This document shows, in pieces, positions 48,812 to 63,964 of a DNA stretch of 64,000 nt (the stretch's first letter is position 1; every line of letters starts with the position of its first letter). The position numbers were made by a program, and so were the translations under genes. The stretch comes from Ancistrus triradiatus. Lineage: Eukaryota > Chordata > Actinopteri > Siluriformes > Loricariidae. The notes beneath the pieces were generated by a model, which did no database searches, was not told where the DNA came from, and worked only from the letters and a program-made list of their open reading frames with translations. Location of the stretch: the NCBI GenBank assembly GCA_025084515.1, contig JAJAGP010000762.1, forward strand, positions 211,170 to 275,169. Direction: 5' to 3'.

Positions 48812-48850
<39 letters not shown>
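48715..48850. repeat. (CT)n(CA)n then (GA)n microsatellites
   Basis: CT and CA runs to about 48790, then a GA run at 48817-48850. The CT and GA blocks are complementary. Confidence 0.95.
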
Positions 48851-48853
<3 letters not shown>

Positions 48854-49073
48854 TGACCTGTTCTACCTGTTTCCTGCATAACCTTGCAAGGTGTGACAGA
48901 GGGGCGTAGCCGCAGCAGGTACAGTGAGACTGAGACAGAGTGATACATTAAGAAACAGACGGAGGGAGACACCGAGAGAGAGAGAGAGAGAGAGAGAAAT
49001 TATTAACCTGTATTAGAGGAACACGAGAAAGGATCAGGAAACACGGTACTGTTCCATTTATACCTTAATCAAG

Positions 49074-49094
49074 TGTGTGTGTGTGTGTGTGTGT

Positions 49095-49136
<42 letters not shown>

Positions 49137-49237
49137 GTGCGTGTGTGTGTGTGCGTGTGTGCATAAGAGAGAGAGAATGTACATACTCCTGATGGTGATG
49201 TGATGTACCTTAACAATGTGTGTAAGTGCAGATTTAG

Positions 49238-49272
<35 letters not shown>

Positions 49273-49281
49273 TGAGTGAGT

Positions 49282-49325
<44 letters not shown>
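49074..49325. repeat. (GT)n and (GA)n microsatellite cluster
   Basis: GT runs at 49074-49165 and 49240-49270, then GAGT and GA runs to 49325. Confidence 0.95.
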
Positions 49326-49330
<5 letters not shown>

Positions 49331-51284
49331 CCTGGGTGTCATTCCAGAAACTAAAAACACGTGAGAAATTTGACCTTGGTCTCCATGAATAGTGATTGTT
49401 TAAAAAACAAATGTAGTACCGAGAGCGCGCGCGCTTGTGTGTTTGCGTTTGTTTGTCTGTGTGGAGGAGCTGTACAATCTTATGCAAATGTTTGAGCATA
49501 AAAGTCGATTGTTTAATTAATGTTGTTAAATGTGTCACACAGCCCCTGAGCGTAACAAAAGTATTCGAACACATTTCTGTACATTGTAATATGAGAGGCT
49601 TAGTGTGTATAACGGTCGAGCCCCTTTAAATATGGTTCATTCGTGTTTTCACGGTCTCAGAACTTCATTGGCTCATTAAAACGTTTCATATTTATATTCC
49701 ATTCCATTCCATGTTATTGTAAACTGTACCTATAGCTATATTATGTTGCTGTAGAAGTTAAAAATGTATACAACTCTTTAAAATAACGATTTTAGTGTCC
49801 GTAGGAACAACTATATCGCAAAACTCATATAAATATCAGGATTCATCCATTTTATTAAGATGATATTTTAGACTGACTCATATCCATTGCTGTTATGCTA
49901 ATCGCTTGTTGAGGATTTCTTGGACACATGTGCCTTTGTGGCTGCGGAGGCCACACATTTTGCACCCATATAATTATTTACATCTGATATATTTGCATTT
50001 CTAATTGCGCTAAAAATGTACATTTACCGCAGACGGATAGGAAGAATTCATCACTAACCAGCATACTAACCCAAGCTATAGCACATAGCACACTGAGGTA
50101 GTGATGATGCCAATCCTGTATAGCAGGTCCTATGTGGTGTGAGACTAAGATAATGTATTGATTAAGGCTTAATTAGATATCAGAAACGTATTATTTAAAA
50201 TGTTTTAAATGGTTTAAATCTAATCTCCCTTCATCTAGCTAACGTTAGCTTGCTCTGATCTGATTTTTTATTTATTTAATAGTAAATGTAAAAACGCAAT
50301 TGCTGATAAATACAAGTTCCCAGATGCCTCCAGATCCTGTAATAATGTGAAAAGTTTGTTTGTAAGAGGTTTATTCAGTAAAGCTAAGCTAAAAGCTAAT
50401 ACTGAATCCCTTTGCAAGACGGTAATAAAACCATTAATTCTTCAGAAAGCTGGAACACATTTGGAAATAATTCAAAGAGTAACAATTCAAACTAAACAAA
50501 CCATATAAGTAGTTCTGATGCTAATGGTGTAATGATATAAAATGGTTTAGTATAATATAATGATTAATTAGCTGTAGGTTTTAGCGGTAGGTTTAGGATT
50601 ACTGATCATAAAAACACTTGCTGGATTCTCTCAGTTCTGAGATCTCACACCACTCAGTTCCTACAGGAGGTCTGTATTTTCCAGTTCTGATCTGATTCAG
50701 GCTCACAGATTAAATCCTGATCGTTAAAGCAGGTTTATTTTCATTTAGAAATGTGTCACTTTGTGATAAAGAAATGCATCTGAAATTTTTTATTGTATTA
50801 GGTAAATAACTTTGGAAGTTCTGCTCCAAACTGAGGATTAGTTTAAGTTTGTGAAAAAGAAAAGCTTCTTTATGTAATACAAACACTATTTGATTCTGAT
50901 GTTGTTTAGTAAAGATAAATGGATTAATAAATTAATGGTGTCATAAAAAATTATCTGGAGTATCTGATGCACCATTTGAATCCCAGCATAAACTCTCTCC
51001 TATAAAATTCTTTTATACAGTATTTCCAAAAAAATCACTAGATGTCAGGTTTTAATTAATTTATTCATATTTTATGTTTTAACTCCACCTTTTACTGGTC
51101 AGAGGTTCAGGGTTACCCCTGGAGAACGCAGTGCACATGTCTTAGGGTACCAGTCCATCGACATCCCCTAATCAGCCTCCTCTCCCTCAGACACAGTCAT
51201 CTTAGAAGGTACTCTTTGGGCTTGAACCCGTGTGCAGAGTATTACAATTCAAAAATAGGAGCAAAGGATTAATGCAACTGCTGA

Positions 51285-51306
51285 GTGTGTGTGCGTGCGT
51301 GTGTGT

Positions 51307-51352
<46 letters not shown>
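51285..51352. repeat. (GT)n microsatellite
   Basis: GT run with a few GC and AT interruptions. Confidence 0.95.
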
Positions 51353-51353
<1 letters not shown>

Positions 51354-52179
51354 TGTGTTGGTGTATTGATTATTGTCATCTATGTCATTTTTTAGTTATA
51401 TTGTTATTCACACACACCATGCAGAGTTAATAAAGATGTAAACACAATTTCACAATTTTAAGTAATTCAAATAAAATGTATTTGAATGAACTGTTCATTC
51501 GTCTGAGGTGTGACAAATAAATGAATTAATTAAAATGATAAAGTCACCTTTAATATTATTGTTCATAATTTCAGGTCATGCTACACATTTCAAAGTAAAG
51601 AGCAAGCTCTGTGATGCAGTGACAAGTCCAACAGCACTCCTTACACACTGAATAAATGATATTGTGAGTGATAAACCAGGAATGTAAACACTCTGAGATA
51701 AATATATAAACCCTTTTACTAGTGATTAACCATTTACTAAAATTAAAAAAATCAGTGTTTATTTTTAATTGTGTGTCACCTGATAATTTCTGGGCAAATA
51801 TTTACAGATTAAAACTGCATAATAATAAAAATAGAAATGTAGAATTGTTTGAGTTAGTATGAGCTGTTCACACAGAGCTGTACATGTCCTTTACTGTAGT
51901 ATAAATATCTGATTTTATGAGTTTGTTGTTGCAGAGCTCTATGAGCTGGATGATGAATCATGTGTGTATGATTTCAGGCTTTACTTATCCTGGGAGGTTC
52001 AGCTGATTTCACTTTGTTAGATCCAGAACAATGGTTCTGTGTGTTTTGAGGGAGGAACCTGTTGTTCTTGGTGTGGTTAAGAGACTTTAATGATCAAAGA
52101 TTTAACCAGAAACCTCTCCTGCCTATTTTGGGGGTTCTGTACTTAGTAGGAGTTATCCTGTAAAGTATGAATAATTGAT

Positions 52180-52217
<38 letters not shown>

Positions 52218-52285
52218 TTTTGGTTCTATCATGGTCTATATGATATATGCATAATTCATGTTGGTTCTCTGTGTTTGTGTATCAG

Positions 52286-52962
52286 GTTACACACAGATGG
52301 ATGGATATCAGATTCCGGGGGCCCCAAGTGCCCAGGCCCCGTACAGTCTCCCCCCGAACATGAAGGACATGAGAGGTTAGAAACACAGGCATTTCATTCT
52401 AGTGGCTGTGCTGCAAAGACTCAGTTCTTGTTTGTCAGCTTTCTGCCACAAATAAAAACTATCTCTCTTAAAAAATTGTGGAGTGCAACGGCTTCTTATT
52501 TGAAAGCAAAAGGCTAGATAAAGAGTTACCAGGGACCTGCAGAAACATGACAAGGCATGTTGGTAAATACAGAAAGTGTCCACTCCTGACCAGCATTTCT
52601 CTGTCAGTTGTAGGCTAGAACTCGATGTGTAACCTCTCTGTAGTGCTGATACCCCATTCCAAGAAACTGTAAATAGTCCAAATACTTTCTGCTACATCTG
52701 CACTGAGTTCACATTCAAATGCCAAAAAAAAATTTTTTTCAGAGGGCTGGAACCTCTTTGACTCATATCCTGCCTCTGGTGAGGTGAGGTCTACCTGTCA
52801 GTGTCATACGCTGTAGTGATGCCCCACTTATGGAGGCCAGAGGGCATCATTATGTAAGGTTGATGCCCAGCGGGTACAGACCCACTCTGCTGTTAGTTTC
52901 ATAGTAGTGTTTGTTGAAACCTGTCTGTGGTCCATGTGTTTGTCTTCTCATCCTGATGCTGT

Positions 52963-52996
<34 letters not shown>

Positions 52997-53170
52997 ATAG
53001 TGAACGGAGTGATGAATGTTGAACCTGATAAAGCTCTGTTCAGGGCGCAGCAGGAGGTGGTGAGTTTCACTCAGTGTTACACAACCCTGGTTCACACCTT
53101 TAGCTCATAGCAATTGGTTTAAACGTTAACTACACCTCTGTGTATGTTTGTGTGTGTATGTGTATGTGTA

Positions 53171-53209
<39 letters not shown>

Positions 53210-53552
53210 ACAGGACATTCTGAATCAGTGTTTTGAAGAGATAGAGCTTTTCATGGCTAAACTGCAGCAGGCGGCTGAAGCTCAGAGCATCCTGGAACAG
53301 AGGAACAAGAAGAAGAAGAAGAGCAGGAAGGAGGGTATGACCAGATCACAACAATGTATTGATGAACTGATTATTGATTGATTGATTGACAACATGTGTG
53401 TTATGTTTGTAGATGACCTGCTCAGTGCTAAAGCTAAAACTCCTCCTGAAGAAGAGTTCATCCAGATCTTCCAGAAATTTAAATACAGCTTCTGTCTGCT
53501 GGTGTGTCTCTCTCTGTCTCTCTCTCTGTCTCTCTCTCTGTCTCTCTCTCTG

Positions 53553-53595
<43 letters not shown>

Positions 53596-53681
53596 GACAC
53601 AGACACACACAGACACACAGACACACAGACAGACAGACAGACAGACACAGACAGACAGACAGACAGACACACACACAGACA

Positions 53682-53740
<59 letters not shown>

Positions 53741-54142
53741 TATAACTATTTAATCTCTTATTGTTATAGTTCCTGCTGTTTAATCCTCCATATTCTGCAT
53801 CTTGTCAATCTCTGGTTAAAAGCTGTGTGGAGTTTTGGAATGTTCTCCCGTGCCTGTGTGAGAGTAGGTTAACTGGCATCTCTACAGTGTTCCGGTGTGA
53901 ATAAGTGTTTGTGTGTGTGAGTGTGGCCTGGCGCCCTGTCTGGGGTTGGCACCCTGTACAGAATTAAGTGGGTATGGACAGTGATTGATGATTCGGGGCG
54001 TTAATCACAGGGGTAATTAACAGTGGCTCTCCAATCCTCTGAATCATTTTAATTTCAGGCGAGGTTAAAATCAGTCATCGCTAATCCAACAGCCGAGGAA
54101 CTGCTCCATCACGTCTTCAAACCTCTGGACATGGTGAGAGAC

Positions 54143-54199
<57 letters not shown>

Positions 54200-56329
54200 G
54201 TGTGTGTGTGCGTGTGTGTGTGTGCGTGCGTGCGTGTGCATGTGCGTGCGTGTGTGTGTGTACGTACCTTAATGTAAACATCCTGCTGTAGTTTTGCTCC
54301 ATTGTGTTTACAATGCAAAAGCAGGTCGATGTGATTGTAATGTTGTGTGTACATACACACTCATAAATGCGCGCGCGCACACACACACACACACGCGCGG
54401 GTGCACTCACACGCACGTAAATATACTTAGCGATCTATATTTCTATTTACAGTATTTCTATATCTGTACATTTATGTGTCTAGTTTGATATGTGTGTATG
54501 TATTATTTATATATTTCTATGTGTATATGTTATTCATATAAATATATATGTATATATTACATATTTTTCTGTGTGTACATATAATGCAGATAGTTAAGAC
54601 TACAGGAGGTCCAGCTTTAGCCTCTTCAGTTGTGAGTCCAGCATTAACATCAGGAGCTGTAAATCTGCTCAACCATAGCCTTACACAATCAGAACACATG
54701 ATCTGGAGCTCACTCGGGATCAACTGGACTCAACCACGGTACCACCACACACACACACAGATAGATATATAGACAGAAACACAGATACAGTTACACATAC
54801 ACACATATGGAGTGAGATCACTATCTTTAATACGAGAGCAAATCACGAGAGCGCAAGATCACTTTCAATCGAGCGAAAACAGGAACTGTACAAGAACGCG
54901 GCAGCGCGTTTTCAGTTCTGTGCGCGTTTCGTAGATAAAAACCGGACATACATCAGAGACCAAGGCTTGGTAGATCGTTACTGGAACTATCGATTGCAAG
55001 ATGTCGCAATCGGCAAGAAGGAATAATATAGAGAATAATATAAAATGCAGTAAAGAAGAAACTAAATGCATTATTAAAGCTAAAATGAAGGATAAAGACA
55101 GTTTCATAATTTTAAAAGTAAACTGGGGATTTATTTCAAACGAAGGACCATACCATGATGGCCAGCCAGTTCTCTGCACAGCTTCCAGAAATCGACAGAG
55201 CTATACATGATCTCAAATACATTATATTTACTGAGAATGCAGAGTTATTTCAGACATCTTTACATCAAATCACATGTTCACACATTAGGCCTGACAATTG
55301 GGATGGTCGTTCTAAATTCAAAATGGGAACAGGTCTAAATTTTAATGTAATTCCATCATTGATTTGCTGAATTTAACATACTGTGGAGAAAATAACATAA
55401 AATGCTGCAAGTGCAAAGATTTGGGCACTTATTGATTCCCTGTAGTTTGTGTCAAGGAGTTACCAAGTACTGACTGGCAGTCACATTTTATATTATGTTC
55501 TTCCAACATGTTAAATTCAGCAAATGAATACTGTGCATTAAACATTTGTAGAAATATGCCATACTATTGTTTCATGTAGAGCTTAGGCTAGCTTATTTAA
55601 CTTAGAAAATCAGCAAACATTTGATAAGGAGTGCCCAAACTTTTGATATATGTCATGTAATTTCAGTCTAATTTGATTTCCCTCAAGATGTGAAATGAAT
55701 CATTGTCTGGCTTGATAATATTTAGGACAATGAAGGATTACGTGTTCTACAGTTTCTTGATTATTACAGTATTCACAGTTGCCCTCAATATGTTTCTGCA
55801 TTAAAACAAGCTGCTGTTTAACCCTGTATGTAAAGATCGCATTCTTGATAATATGCTCTCTTCTTGCTTACTTCAGTTTGTGTGCCTGCCCTTCCAACTT
55901 TACTTTTAACAAATATTAATAAAACTGTCCCTTCCAGTCTGTTCCTGTGCCCATGGGGTTTGGCCATTTATAATTCCTTCATTTTAAGCTTTAATAATGC
56001 ATTTAGTACTTCTTTACTGCATTTTTTTTTTTTTTTCCTCTATATTATGCCCTTAGAGAAGAGAGGGTTGCCGATTGCGACATCTGCCAATCGATAGTTT
56101 CCAGTAATCCGATCTACCAAGCCTAGTGGCCCCCCTCTGATGTATGTTCCGGTTTTTGTTATCTACGAACGCGCACAGAACTGAAAACGCGGCTGGCCGC
56201 TTTGGAAAGCGTACAGTAGTTCCTTGGTTTTCGCTCGATTTTACAAGTTTATTTTGCGCTCTTCGTTCCTTTGATTTTTGCGCTCTCGTAATAAAGAATA
56301 GTGATCTCCATCCATACACACACACTGAC

Positions 56330-56360
<31 letters not shown>

Positions 56361-58035
56361 CATATATCTATATATATATATATATATATATATTATTATA
56401 TATATATTATATACATACTTAAATACATACTGTAGATACGATGCTGAATTATTCATGGTGTGTGTGTGTGTGTGTGTGTTTTAGCTCAGCATTAAATGTT
56501 TCAGGATCTTCATACGTTCCAGTCTTTCTGAATGGTTGGAAGCCTCTGGGGTCAGAGGTTAATGGTTGGATTGATCCCGTCCAATTAGAACACAGGAAAG
56601 ATGCAGAGAGGGAAAAACAGGAGGTAACCATGGCAACCATTACATCCTACATCTGATTTAGGAAACAACTATCGTTATTATTCTAGGACTAAAAAGTGGT
56701 CCAATACGAACGACTGAACAAATGTGTGTGTGTGTGTGTGTGTGTGTGGTTACAGAGCTCTCTCCAGGCCGCGGTTCCTCCTGTTGCTGCACAGGACTCA
56801 GAAACTGAAACGTGAGTCCAAACAAAAGCCACGTACAGGCTGATCACCTAACAGTTGGAACTAATGTTCTCTGATTAATCAAGAACTCTTACTGATCCAT
56901 AATCTAGAACCCACAGTGTGGTTTCAGTACAGATCTACAGTTCTAGATCTGCGCATGTTACTAACAGTGAAGCTTTATCTTATAACATTAACTTTAGAGC
57001 CATTTTACAATCATCAGGATCAATCACCAGACTCAGCTCCTCAGTACAGCTCAGTTTGGTTCTAGATCACTCAGTGCTGCTCTAGAATCCTCAGTTAGGT
57101 TCAAGAACTGTAAAATGTGGTGTTTTTTTTTGGTAGAACTCAGCACCATTTCAGGTCCATTACTGTTTTAGAATCGTCAGTGTGCTTCTAGAATTGATGG
57201 TGGATTTTTGGATGTTTCTCTTAGGTTCTAGAATCAACAGTGTAGATTTGGGATTATTGGGGCAATGTGTGGTTATTATTAGTGTGATTCTAGATGACTC
57301 AGTGCTGCTCCAGAATCCTCCTGAGATTGTAACCCTGGAGTCTTTAGTGTGGCTCCAGATTAATCAGCATTACTGTACTAATACAAGCGTTCTGGATCTA
57401 GAATCCACCGTGTGGTTTAGAATCATCAGTGTGTTTCACTCGAGATTTAATGAGTAGGATCATTTGAGGTGATGGATATAATCAATGTAGTTATTGATTG
57501 ATTGATTTGTTAATGAATTTTAGTTCTTTGGTTTCTCGCAGTGACGGAATTCCACTGAAGGACCGACAGTACCGCTGCAGCTATGACTTTGTAGCTCGGA
57601 ATAACAGTGAGCTCTCTGTCCTGCAGGGGGAGACACTGGAGGTATGCAACACAGACACACAGACACACAGACACACACACACAATTATCTAGAAAACCAT
57701 GTTCAGTGTTGGTTGTTGTTCTCATTTGCTCTGTTTCTGCTCTCTGGAGTTTAGTTTAGTTCAGAGCCTCTTTCTTCGTGATTATGTGTAGCCGATGCAC
57801 AAATACACAACAGCACTAATAATACATTAATAATAAATTCATGAATTAATAATAATATAATAAGAATGAATCTCTGTCTCTGTTTCAGGTGCTTGAATCG
57901 TCTAAGCGATGGTGGAAATGCCGTAACAGGTTTAATGAAGTCGGCTTCGTTCCGTTTAACATTCTGGAGCCTGTGTCTCACATTGAGAGTCCAACTAGCA
58001 CCAGACCCCCCAAAGTACATCCAACACTCTCACAC

Positions 58036-58101
<66 letters not shown>

Positions 58102-61100
58102 AGAACATTTTAGTATTTGAGCTATCTCTAATAAATAAAATCCTTCTGCCTCGTTATCACACCAACGCAACTAATCACATCCTGCTACTCCAGCTTCTGC
58201 GTTTTTATTAAAACCTACCAGACTAAATTTATACACCTACAGAGATCAGGTCCATCTTGAGTGTGTAAATGAGCAATTAGAATGTGTGCTTCGCTCAACC
58301 CTGGACACACTGCCCCTGCTAGGGTCCAAATGTAATTAGGGAAAAAAGGACTGCACCATGGTAATAAAAAATGACCACCACCCTACCTTAAAGCCAAAGA
58401 ACACGGCAATTTAGAGCGCAAAGTGGAGAACATAATAAAATTGGAAGTGTTTAAGATTTGCTTGGAGGGACAGCAATGGCAGAGTAACAAGCATGCCCTC
58501 ACTAAAGCTAAAGCTCTGCAACTTCTCTTCAATCATAGAGAAAAAATAAGAATAATGCAAGATTTCTCTTTAATACAGTCTCCAAAATTAAACAAAAAAC
58601 CCCACAGAAAGTGACTCTTCCTCTCCCATTCTGTGTAATTTTTAAAAACAGTAATGATTTCATGACTTTCCTTTTCTTTAATGATAAGATAGAAAACATT
58701 AGGCATAACACTCAATGCTCATCACATCATCAAACCAAACTATTCAGCAACCTTCCAGATGCAGCACTAAGTGAAGACATCTGTTTTATAATGAAGCTTG
58801 TAAATCAAGACTAGAATCTTTTTACCCCAATTTACTAATACTGACTATTCCGCACTGATCCAGCTCTCTAAGTCCATCAACATGTTTTGTTTATTAGATA
58901 CCCCCCATTCCCTACACGTCTACTCAAACTCAAACAAGACTCCAAACAAGTTTATAGAGCCTAGTGTTAGTTTTTATTTTAATAATTCATCCTTACCTAG
59001 GTTTAGTTACCCAACTCCCTTTTAAGTCTGCCGTTATCAACACTGATTAAAAAAGCCCAATCCCTTGACCCTTGTTGTGGGGGATATCTATTATAGACCA
59101 AATTTCAAATTTACCATTTTTCTGGTCCCAAAATCTTAGAAAAGCCGTCTATCAGCAGCTCTGCAGTTACCCACCACCTCCAAGGAATGGTATTTATGAA
59201 ACATTTTTCAGTCAATTCTGTGGCTTCAGGCCCCATCATAGTACTGAAACACATTAAATTAGGGTACTAAAGACTTTGTTTATAATGTTCCTCAGATAAG
59301 GGATGTGTTTTTTTCTTCTTTTCTTGTTCTGTTTAGATTTAAGTGCAGCATTTTTGACACTAGAGATCATGATTTTTAAACTACCATACTTAGAAAATTA
59401 CTGGGTCCCCGGTATTAAGGGATCAGCACTTTCCCTTGGTTTAAAAAATCCTAACTTAACTGACCGGTAACCAGTTTTTTGTTTTTTCATATAAATAATC
59501 TAAGGGTCTAAGCTCTCAAAAGTTGAAGTTGGCGTTGCCTCCGGGATCCATGTTGCTTTGGCCCCGCTTTTATTCTACTTCTCTGTACATGCTACCACTG
59601 GCTCATTTTTATTCCGTAAACATGGCATTAGTTTCCACTGCTATGCAAGAAATATGACACACCTGTCATATCAGCCAAACCTAATGGACAGCCTTAACAA
59701 TCAACAAAATCGAGGACTGTGTAAAGGAAATAAAGATTTGGATGTTATTTAATTTTCTCTTATTACTTGACCTTTCAGATAAAGCTGAGGTTTCTATTAG
59801 TGGGACCAAGGCTGTGAGAGACAGGTTTGCTACATCTATCAATAAATCTAGATGGCTGTCCCAGTATTGCCCAGTCCCCCTGTAAACACAACTTAAGGTG
59901 TCAACTTGGATTCAGATTTCCCCTTTGATGCGCACATTAGCAGTGTCAACTCGAATTGCTTTCTTTAAAGAAATTAACGTAATATCGATAAACTTAGAAA
60001 TATCCTCTCTTTTAAAATTATGCCGAAAAACTTGTTCATGCGTTTATTATAACTCAAGTTGGATTACTATAAACGCCCTTTTAACGTACTGGATGCCTCT
60101 AGTAAGTCCTATAAATAACTTTCCAGTTAGTTCAGAATGCAGCTGCCCAAGTGCAACTCGAACTAGAAAATTTTGTCATATCCCGTTCCTGTTCTGTATC
60201 AAATCACTGCACTGGTTTACCAGTCCCAAATTCTGCATTGATTACAAAAATACCTTTCTTATAACTTTATGGTGATCAGAGACGTTTTGGGTTGCTGTTC
60301 CTTCTGCCTCCCGTGGGGTTGGCCATGTCTCATGTGGATCCCTCTTGGCCTGTGTTTCCTACCAGTTTTCTTTCCCTCTTTCCTAGCGATGCTGCCTATA
60401 GCGTAAGCTGCCGGGGTCTCCATGCTACACTGGCATCCAGTGATTTGACATGGCCATCAGTGATTGGTTTATAGACACTGTGCTCTTAATCAATAACTAA
60501 TTACATTTTTCTTCTTCTGTTTTTTCTCTCCGAGCTGTTGTTCCGGCAGTTCCAGCCCTTTTTCCAGCCCCACACATGCTGGTTCCATCTGATGGAGCTC
60601 CCACTCAAGCTGCTGCCGGCTTTCCGTCCATCAGCTCCAGCCCCATCAATACCCGGGCACTTAATGAATGTCCCGATGTTTGCAATACTTCACATTTTTA
60701 TTTTAAACTTTGACTCCATGACTTTAGATTTCGGATCTTAGATTATCATCTAACAACAAAAAAAACACCGCCACACACCGCCCAAGGAGGTTGGGGTCCC
60801 TTTTTGAGTCTTGGTCCCTCCCAAGGTTTCCTTAACCTAAGAACTAGGGGAGTTCTTTCCTTGCCACTGTCCCGCCCTAGCTTGCTCAATTTGGGATTTG
60901 GACCCGTAGTTTATTAGAAGAATAATCTAAACTTGTTGTAAAAGTTGCTTTGAGACAAGGCTCCATTGTTAAAAAAGCCCGCTATATTAACTAAAATCTG
61001 ACTTGACTTACTTGAACATGCAACTACTGTTTACACATCAAAGATCCGAGCTAGGTTCCTAATCAGGTAAAACATGTCCTATAATACACACTGCAGACTA

Positions 61101-63767
61101 AAACCCTCAAAAGGTTTTGTCTCCTAAGCTGGAAATCAGGGAATCGACACTTTTTGGATTACTAAAGGGACGTGTTAGGTTGTGGGTTTTCTAATCCCCA
61201 GCCGTGCCCGTAAGCAGTAAAGCCCCTCACCCTGCAGAGTTCCAGAGCATCTGATAAATACTTTTTACATGTCCCCATGTGTGTTTTTTAGGACTCAGAT
61301 CAATCTTTATTAGTTAAATTTAGTTAGTGACTGGGGGGGCACACCCCTCTGGCCCTCTGCATGTTTTCCCATAAGATAACAGTAAATATTTTGGGTTCCC
61401 TCGTCCTCCCTCAAGGGCTCCAGCTCCCTCCCCCCTACAATGCAGAAGACCAGAACTTACCTCTGCCCCTCCCAGTCTTCAATCTGATCAACATCGGGTC
61501 ACGACCTCGGAGCTCGGCCCTGCCCCCATGCCCCCTCAACAACAACCCCTGCCTGAGGATACCGAGAAAGGTACAAAAACACACACACACACGTTGTTTG
61601 GGGGGGGGGGGTGGGGTGGTCCCCCCTATATATATATATATATAAATATATCTATATATATATATATATACATATATACATTGGGGCAAAAAAGTCGCCA
61701 AGTCAGCCAATGATTGTACAAGTTCTCCTACGTAAGAAAATATGAGAGAGGTCCCTGTAATTTTTCATCATAGCTACACTTCAACCATAAGAGGAACAAA
61801 TGAGAAAGAAAATCCAGGAAAATCACATTGTAGGATTTTTTTTTTAAGAATTTAATTGTAAATTATGTGGGAAAATAAGTAATTTGGTCAATAACAAAAA
61901 TTCAAGTCAATACTTTGTAACAAAAACCTTTGCTGGCAAATGACAGAACGTCCAAAATTTCCTGTAAGTCCTTTCACCAGGTTGGCACACAACTGTAGTC
62001 TGGTAATTTTGGTTGGCCCATTCCTCCATGCAGAATCCTCCCTCCCTCTATAGCGTGAATGTTTTTTGGGGGCAACACGGGCTTTGTCAACTCCCTCCAC
62101 CTCCACAGATTTTCTATGGGGCTGAGTCTGGAGAAAACTGGCGAGGGCACTCCAGGGACCTTGAATGCTTTTTTACGGGGGCCACTCTTCTTTGCCGAGC
62201 GGTGTGTTTTTGGGGATCAATTGGTCCCATGCTGGAACCCCCAGCCATGTTTCCATCCCTTCAATTCCTCCTCACCTCAACTGATGGGAAGGAGGTTTTT
62301 GGCTTAAAATATCTCAGACAACATGGCCCCCGTTCATTCTTCCCTTAACACCACGGACTCAGTCGTGGCTGCCCCCTCTGCAAGAAAAACATGAGCCCCA
62401 AAGGCCATGATGTTTTTCCTCCACCTCCATGCCTTTGACAGTAAGGTCTGGTGTTCTTGGGATGCAACTCAGCATTCTTCTTCTTCTTCCTCCAAACATG
62501 ACGAGTTTGAGGGTCTTTTACCAAAACGTTCCTTTTTATTTTGGGTTTCCATCTGACCACATGATATTCTCCCAGTCCTCTTCTGGATCATCCATATGCT
62601 CTCTGGCAAACTTCAGACGGGCCTGGACATGTACTAGCTTAAGCAGGGGGGCATGCCTGGCACTGCAGGATCTGAGTCCCTCTCGGCGTAGTGTGTTACT
62701 GATGGTAGCCTTTGTTACTTTGGTCCCAGCTCTCTGCAGGTCATTCATCAGGTCTCTCTGTGTAGTTCTGGGATTTTTGCTCACCGTTCTCATGATCATT
62801 TTGACCCCACGGGATGAGATCTTGTGTGGAGCCCCAGATCGAGGGAAATTATCGATGGTCTTGTATGGCTTCCATTTTCTTACAATTGCTCCCACAGTTG
62901 ATTTATTCATACCAACATGCTGGCCTATTGTAGATTCACTCGTTCCAGCCTGCTGCAGGTCTACAATTTTCTTCCTGGTGTCCTTCAATAGCTCTTTGGC
63001 CATGGTTGAGTTTGGAGTCTGACTGTATGAGGCTGTGGACAGGTGTCTTTTATACAGATAACGAGGTCAAACAGGTGCCATTAATACAGGTAACAGGTGG
63101 AGGACAGAAGAGCTTCTTAAAGAAGAAGTTACAGCTCTGTGAGAGCCAGAAATCTTGCACACCTACAATGTGATTTCCTGGATTTTTTTCTCATTTTGTC
63201 TCTCATAGTTGAAGTGTAGCTATGATGAAAATTACAGACCTCTCTCATCTTTCATCAAGTTGGAGAACTTGCACAATCCTTTTTTGCCCCACTGTATGTA
63301 TGCATTAGACACTGGTTGATATGTGTGTTTCAGTGATGCAGGTGAATGATGAGCTGTTACAGAGACTGACCAGTGGGAAAGCAGCTTTATCTCGTCCATT
63401 AGTGATTCCTCGTTCCGCTGATACCTCACTGCCTCTGGATTATCACTCACCTCCTGCTGAGGTCGAGGCCTGGCTACAGGGGAAAGGCTTCAGCGAGCCG
63501 TGAGTCTCTCTCTCTCTCTCTCCCTCTCACACACACACAGATATACTGTAATGTCACTTAATTTTACTGCTAGTGTTTCAGAATGTAATCATGTTTTGTA
63601 TCTGTTCTGATTATGTGTGTGTTTGTGTGTGCAGGACAGTGCAGTGTTTGCGGGTGTTAACTGGAGCTCAGCTCTTCTCTCTGAATAAAGAGGAGCTACG
63701 TGCTGTTATTCCTGAGGAGGGCACTAGAGTGTACAGCCAACTGACTGTACAAAAAGCCCTATTAGAG

Positions 63768-63848
<81 letters not shown>

Positions 63849-63964
63849 AGACCCTAATTCTCTCTCCCTCTGGATCAGGATGTGAGGAGAGCGACGGAGT
63901 TGGAGGCGGTGATGGAAAAACAGAAGATGAAAGTGGATCTGAAGTCTGAAAGTGGAACTCTCTA

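Larger units (their letters stand above)
47921..52285. other. Upstream region of the eps8l1-like gene, no exon confirmed
   Basis: Holds several microsatellites (48386-48424, 48570-48625, 48715-48850, 49074-49325, 51285-51352), a telomere-like word at 48511-48531 and AT-rich spacer. PTB-domain exons expected here were not found by eye. Confidence 0.5.
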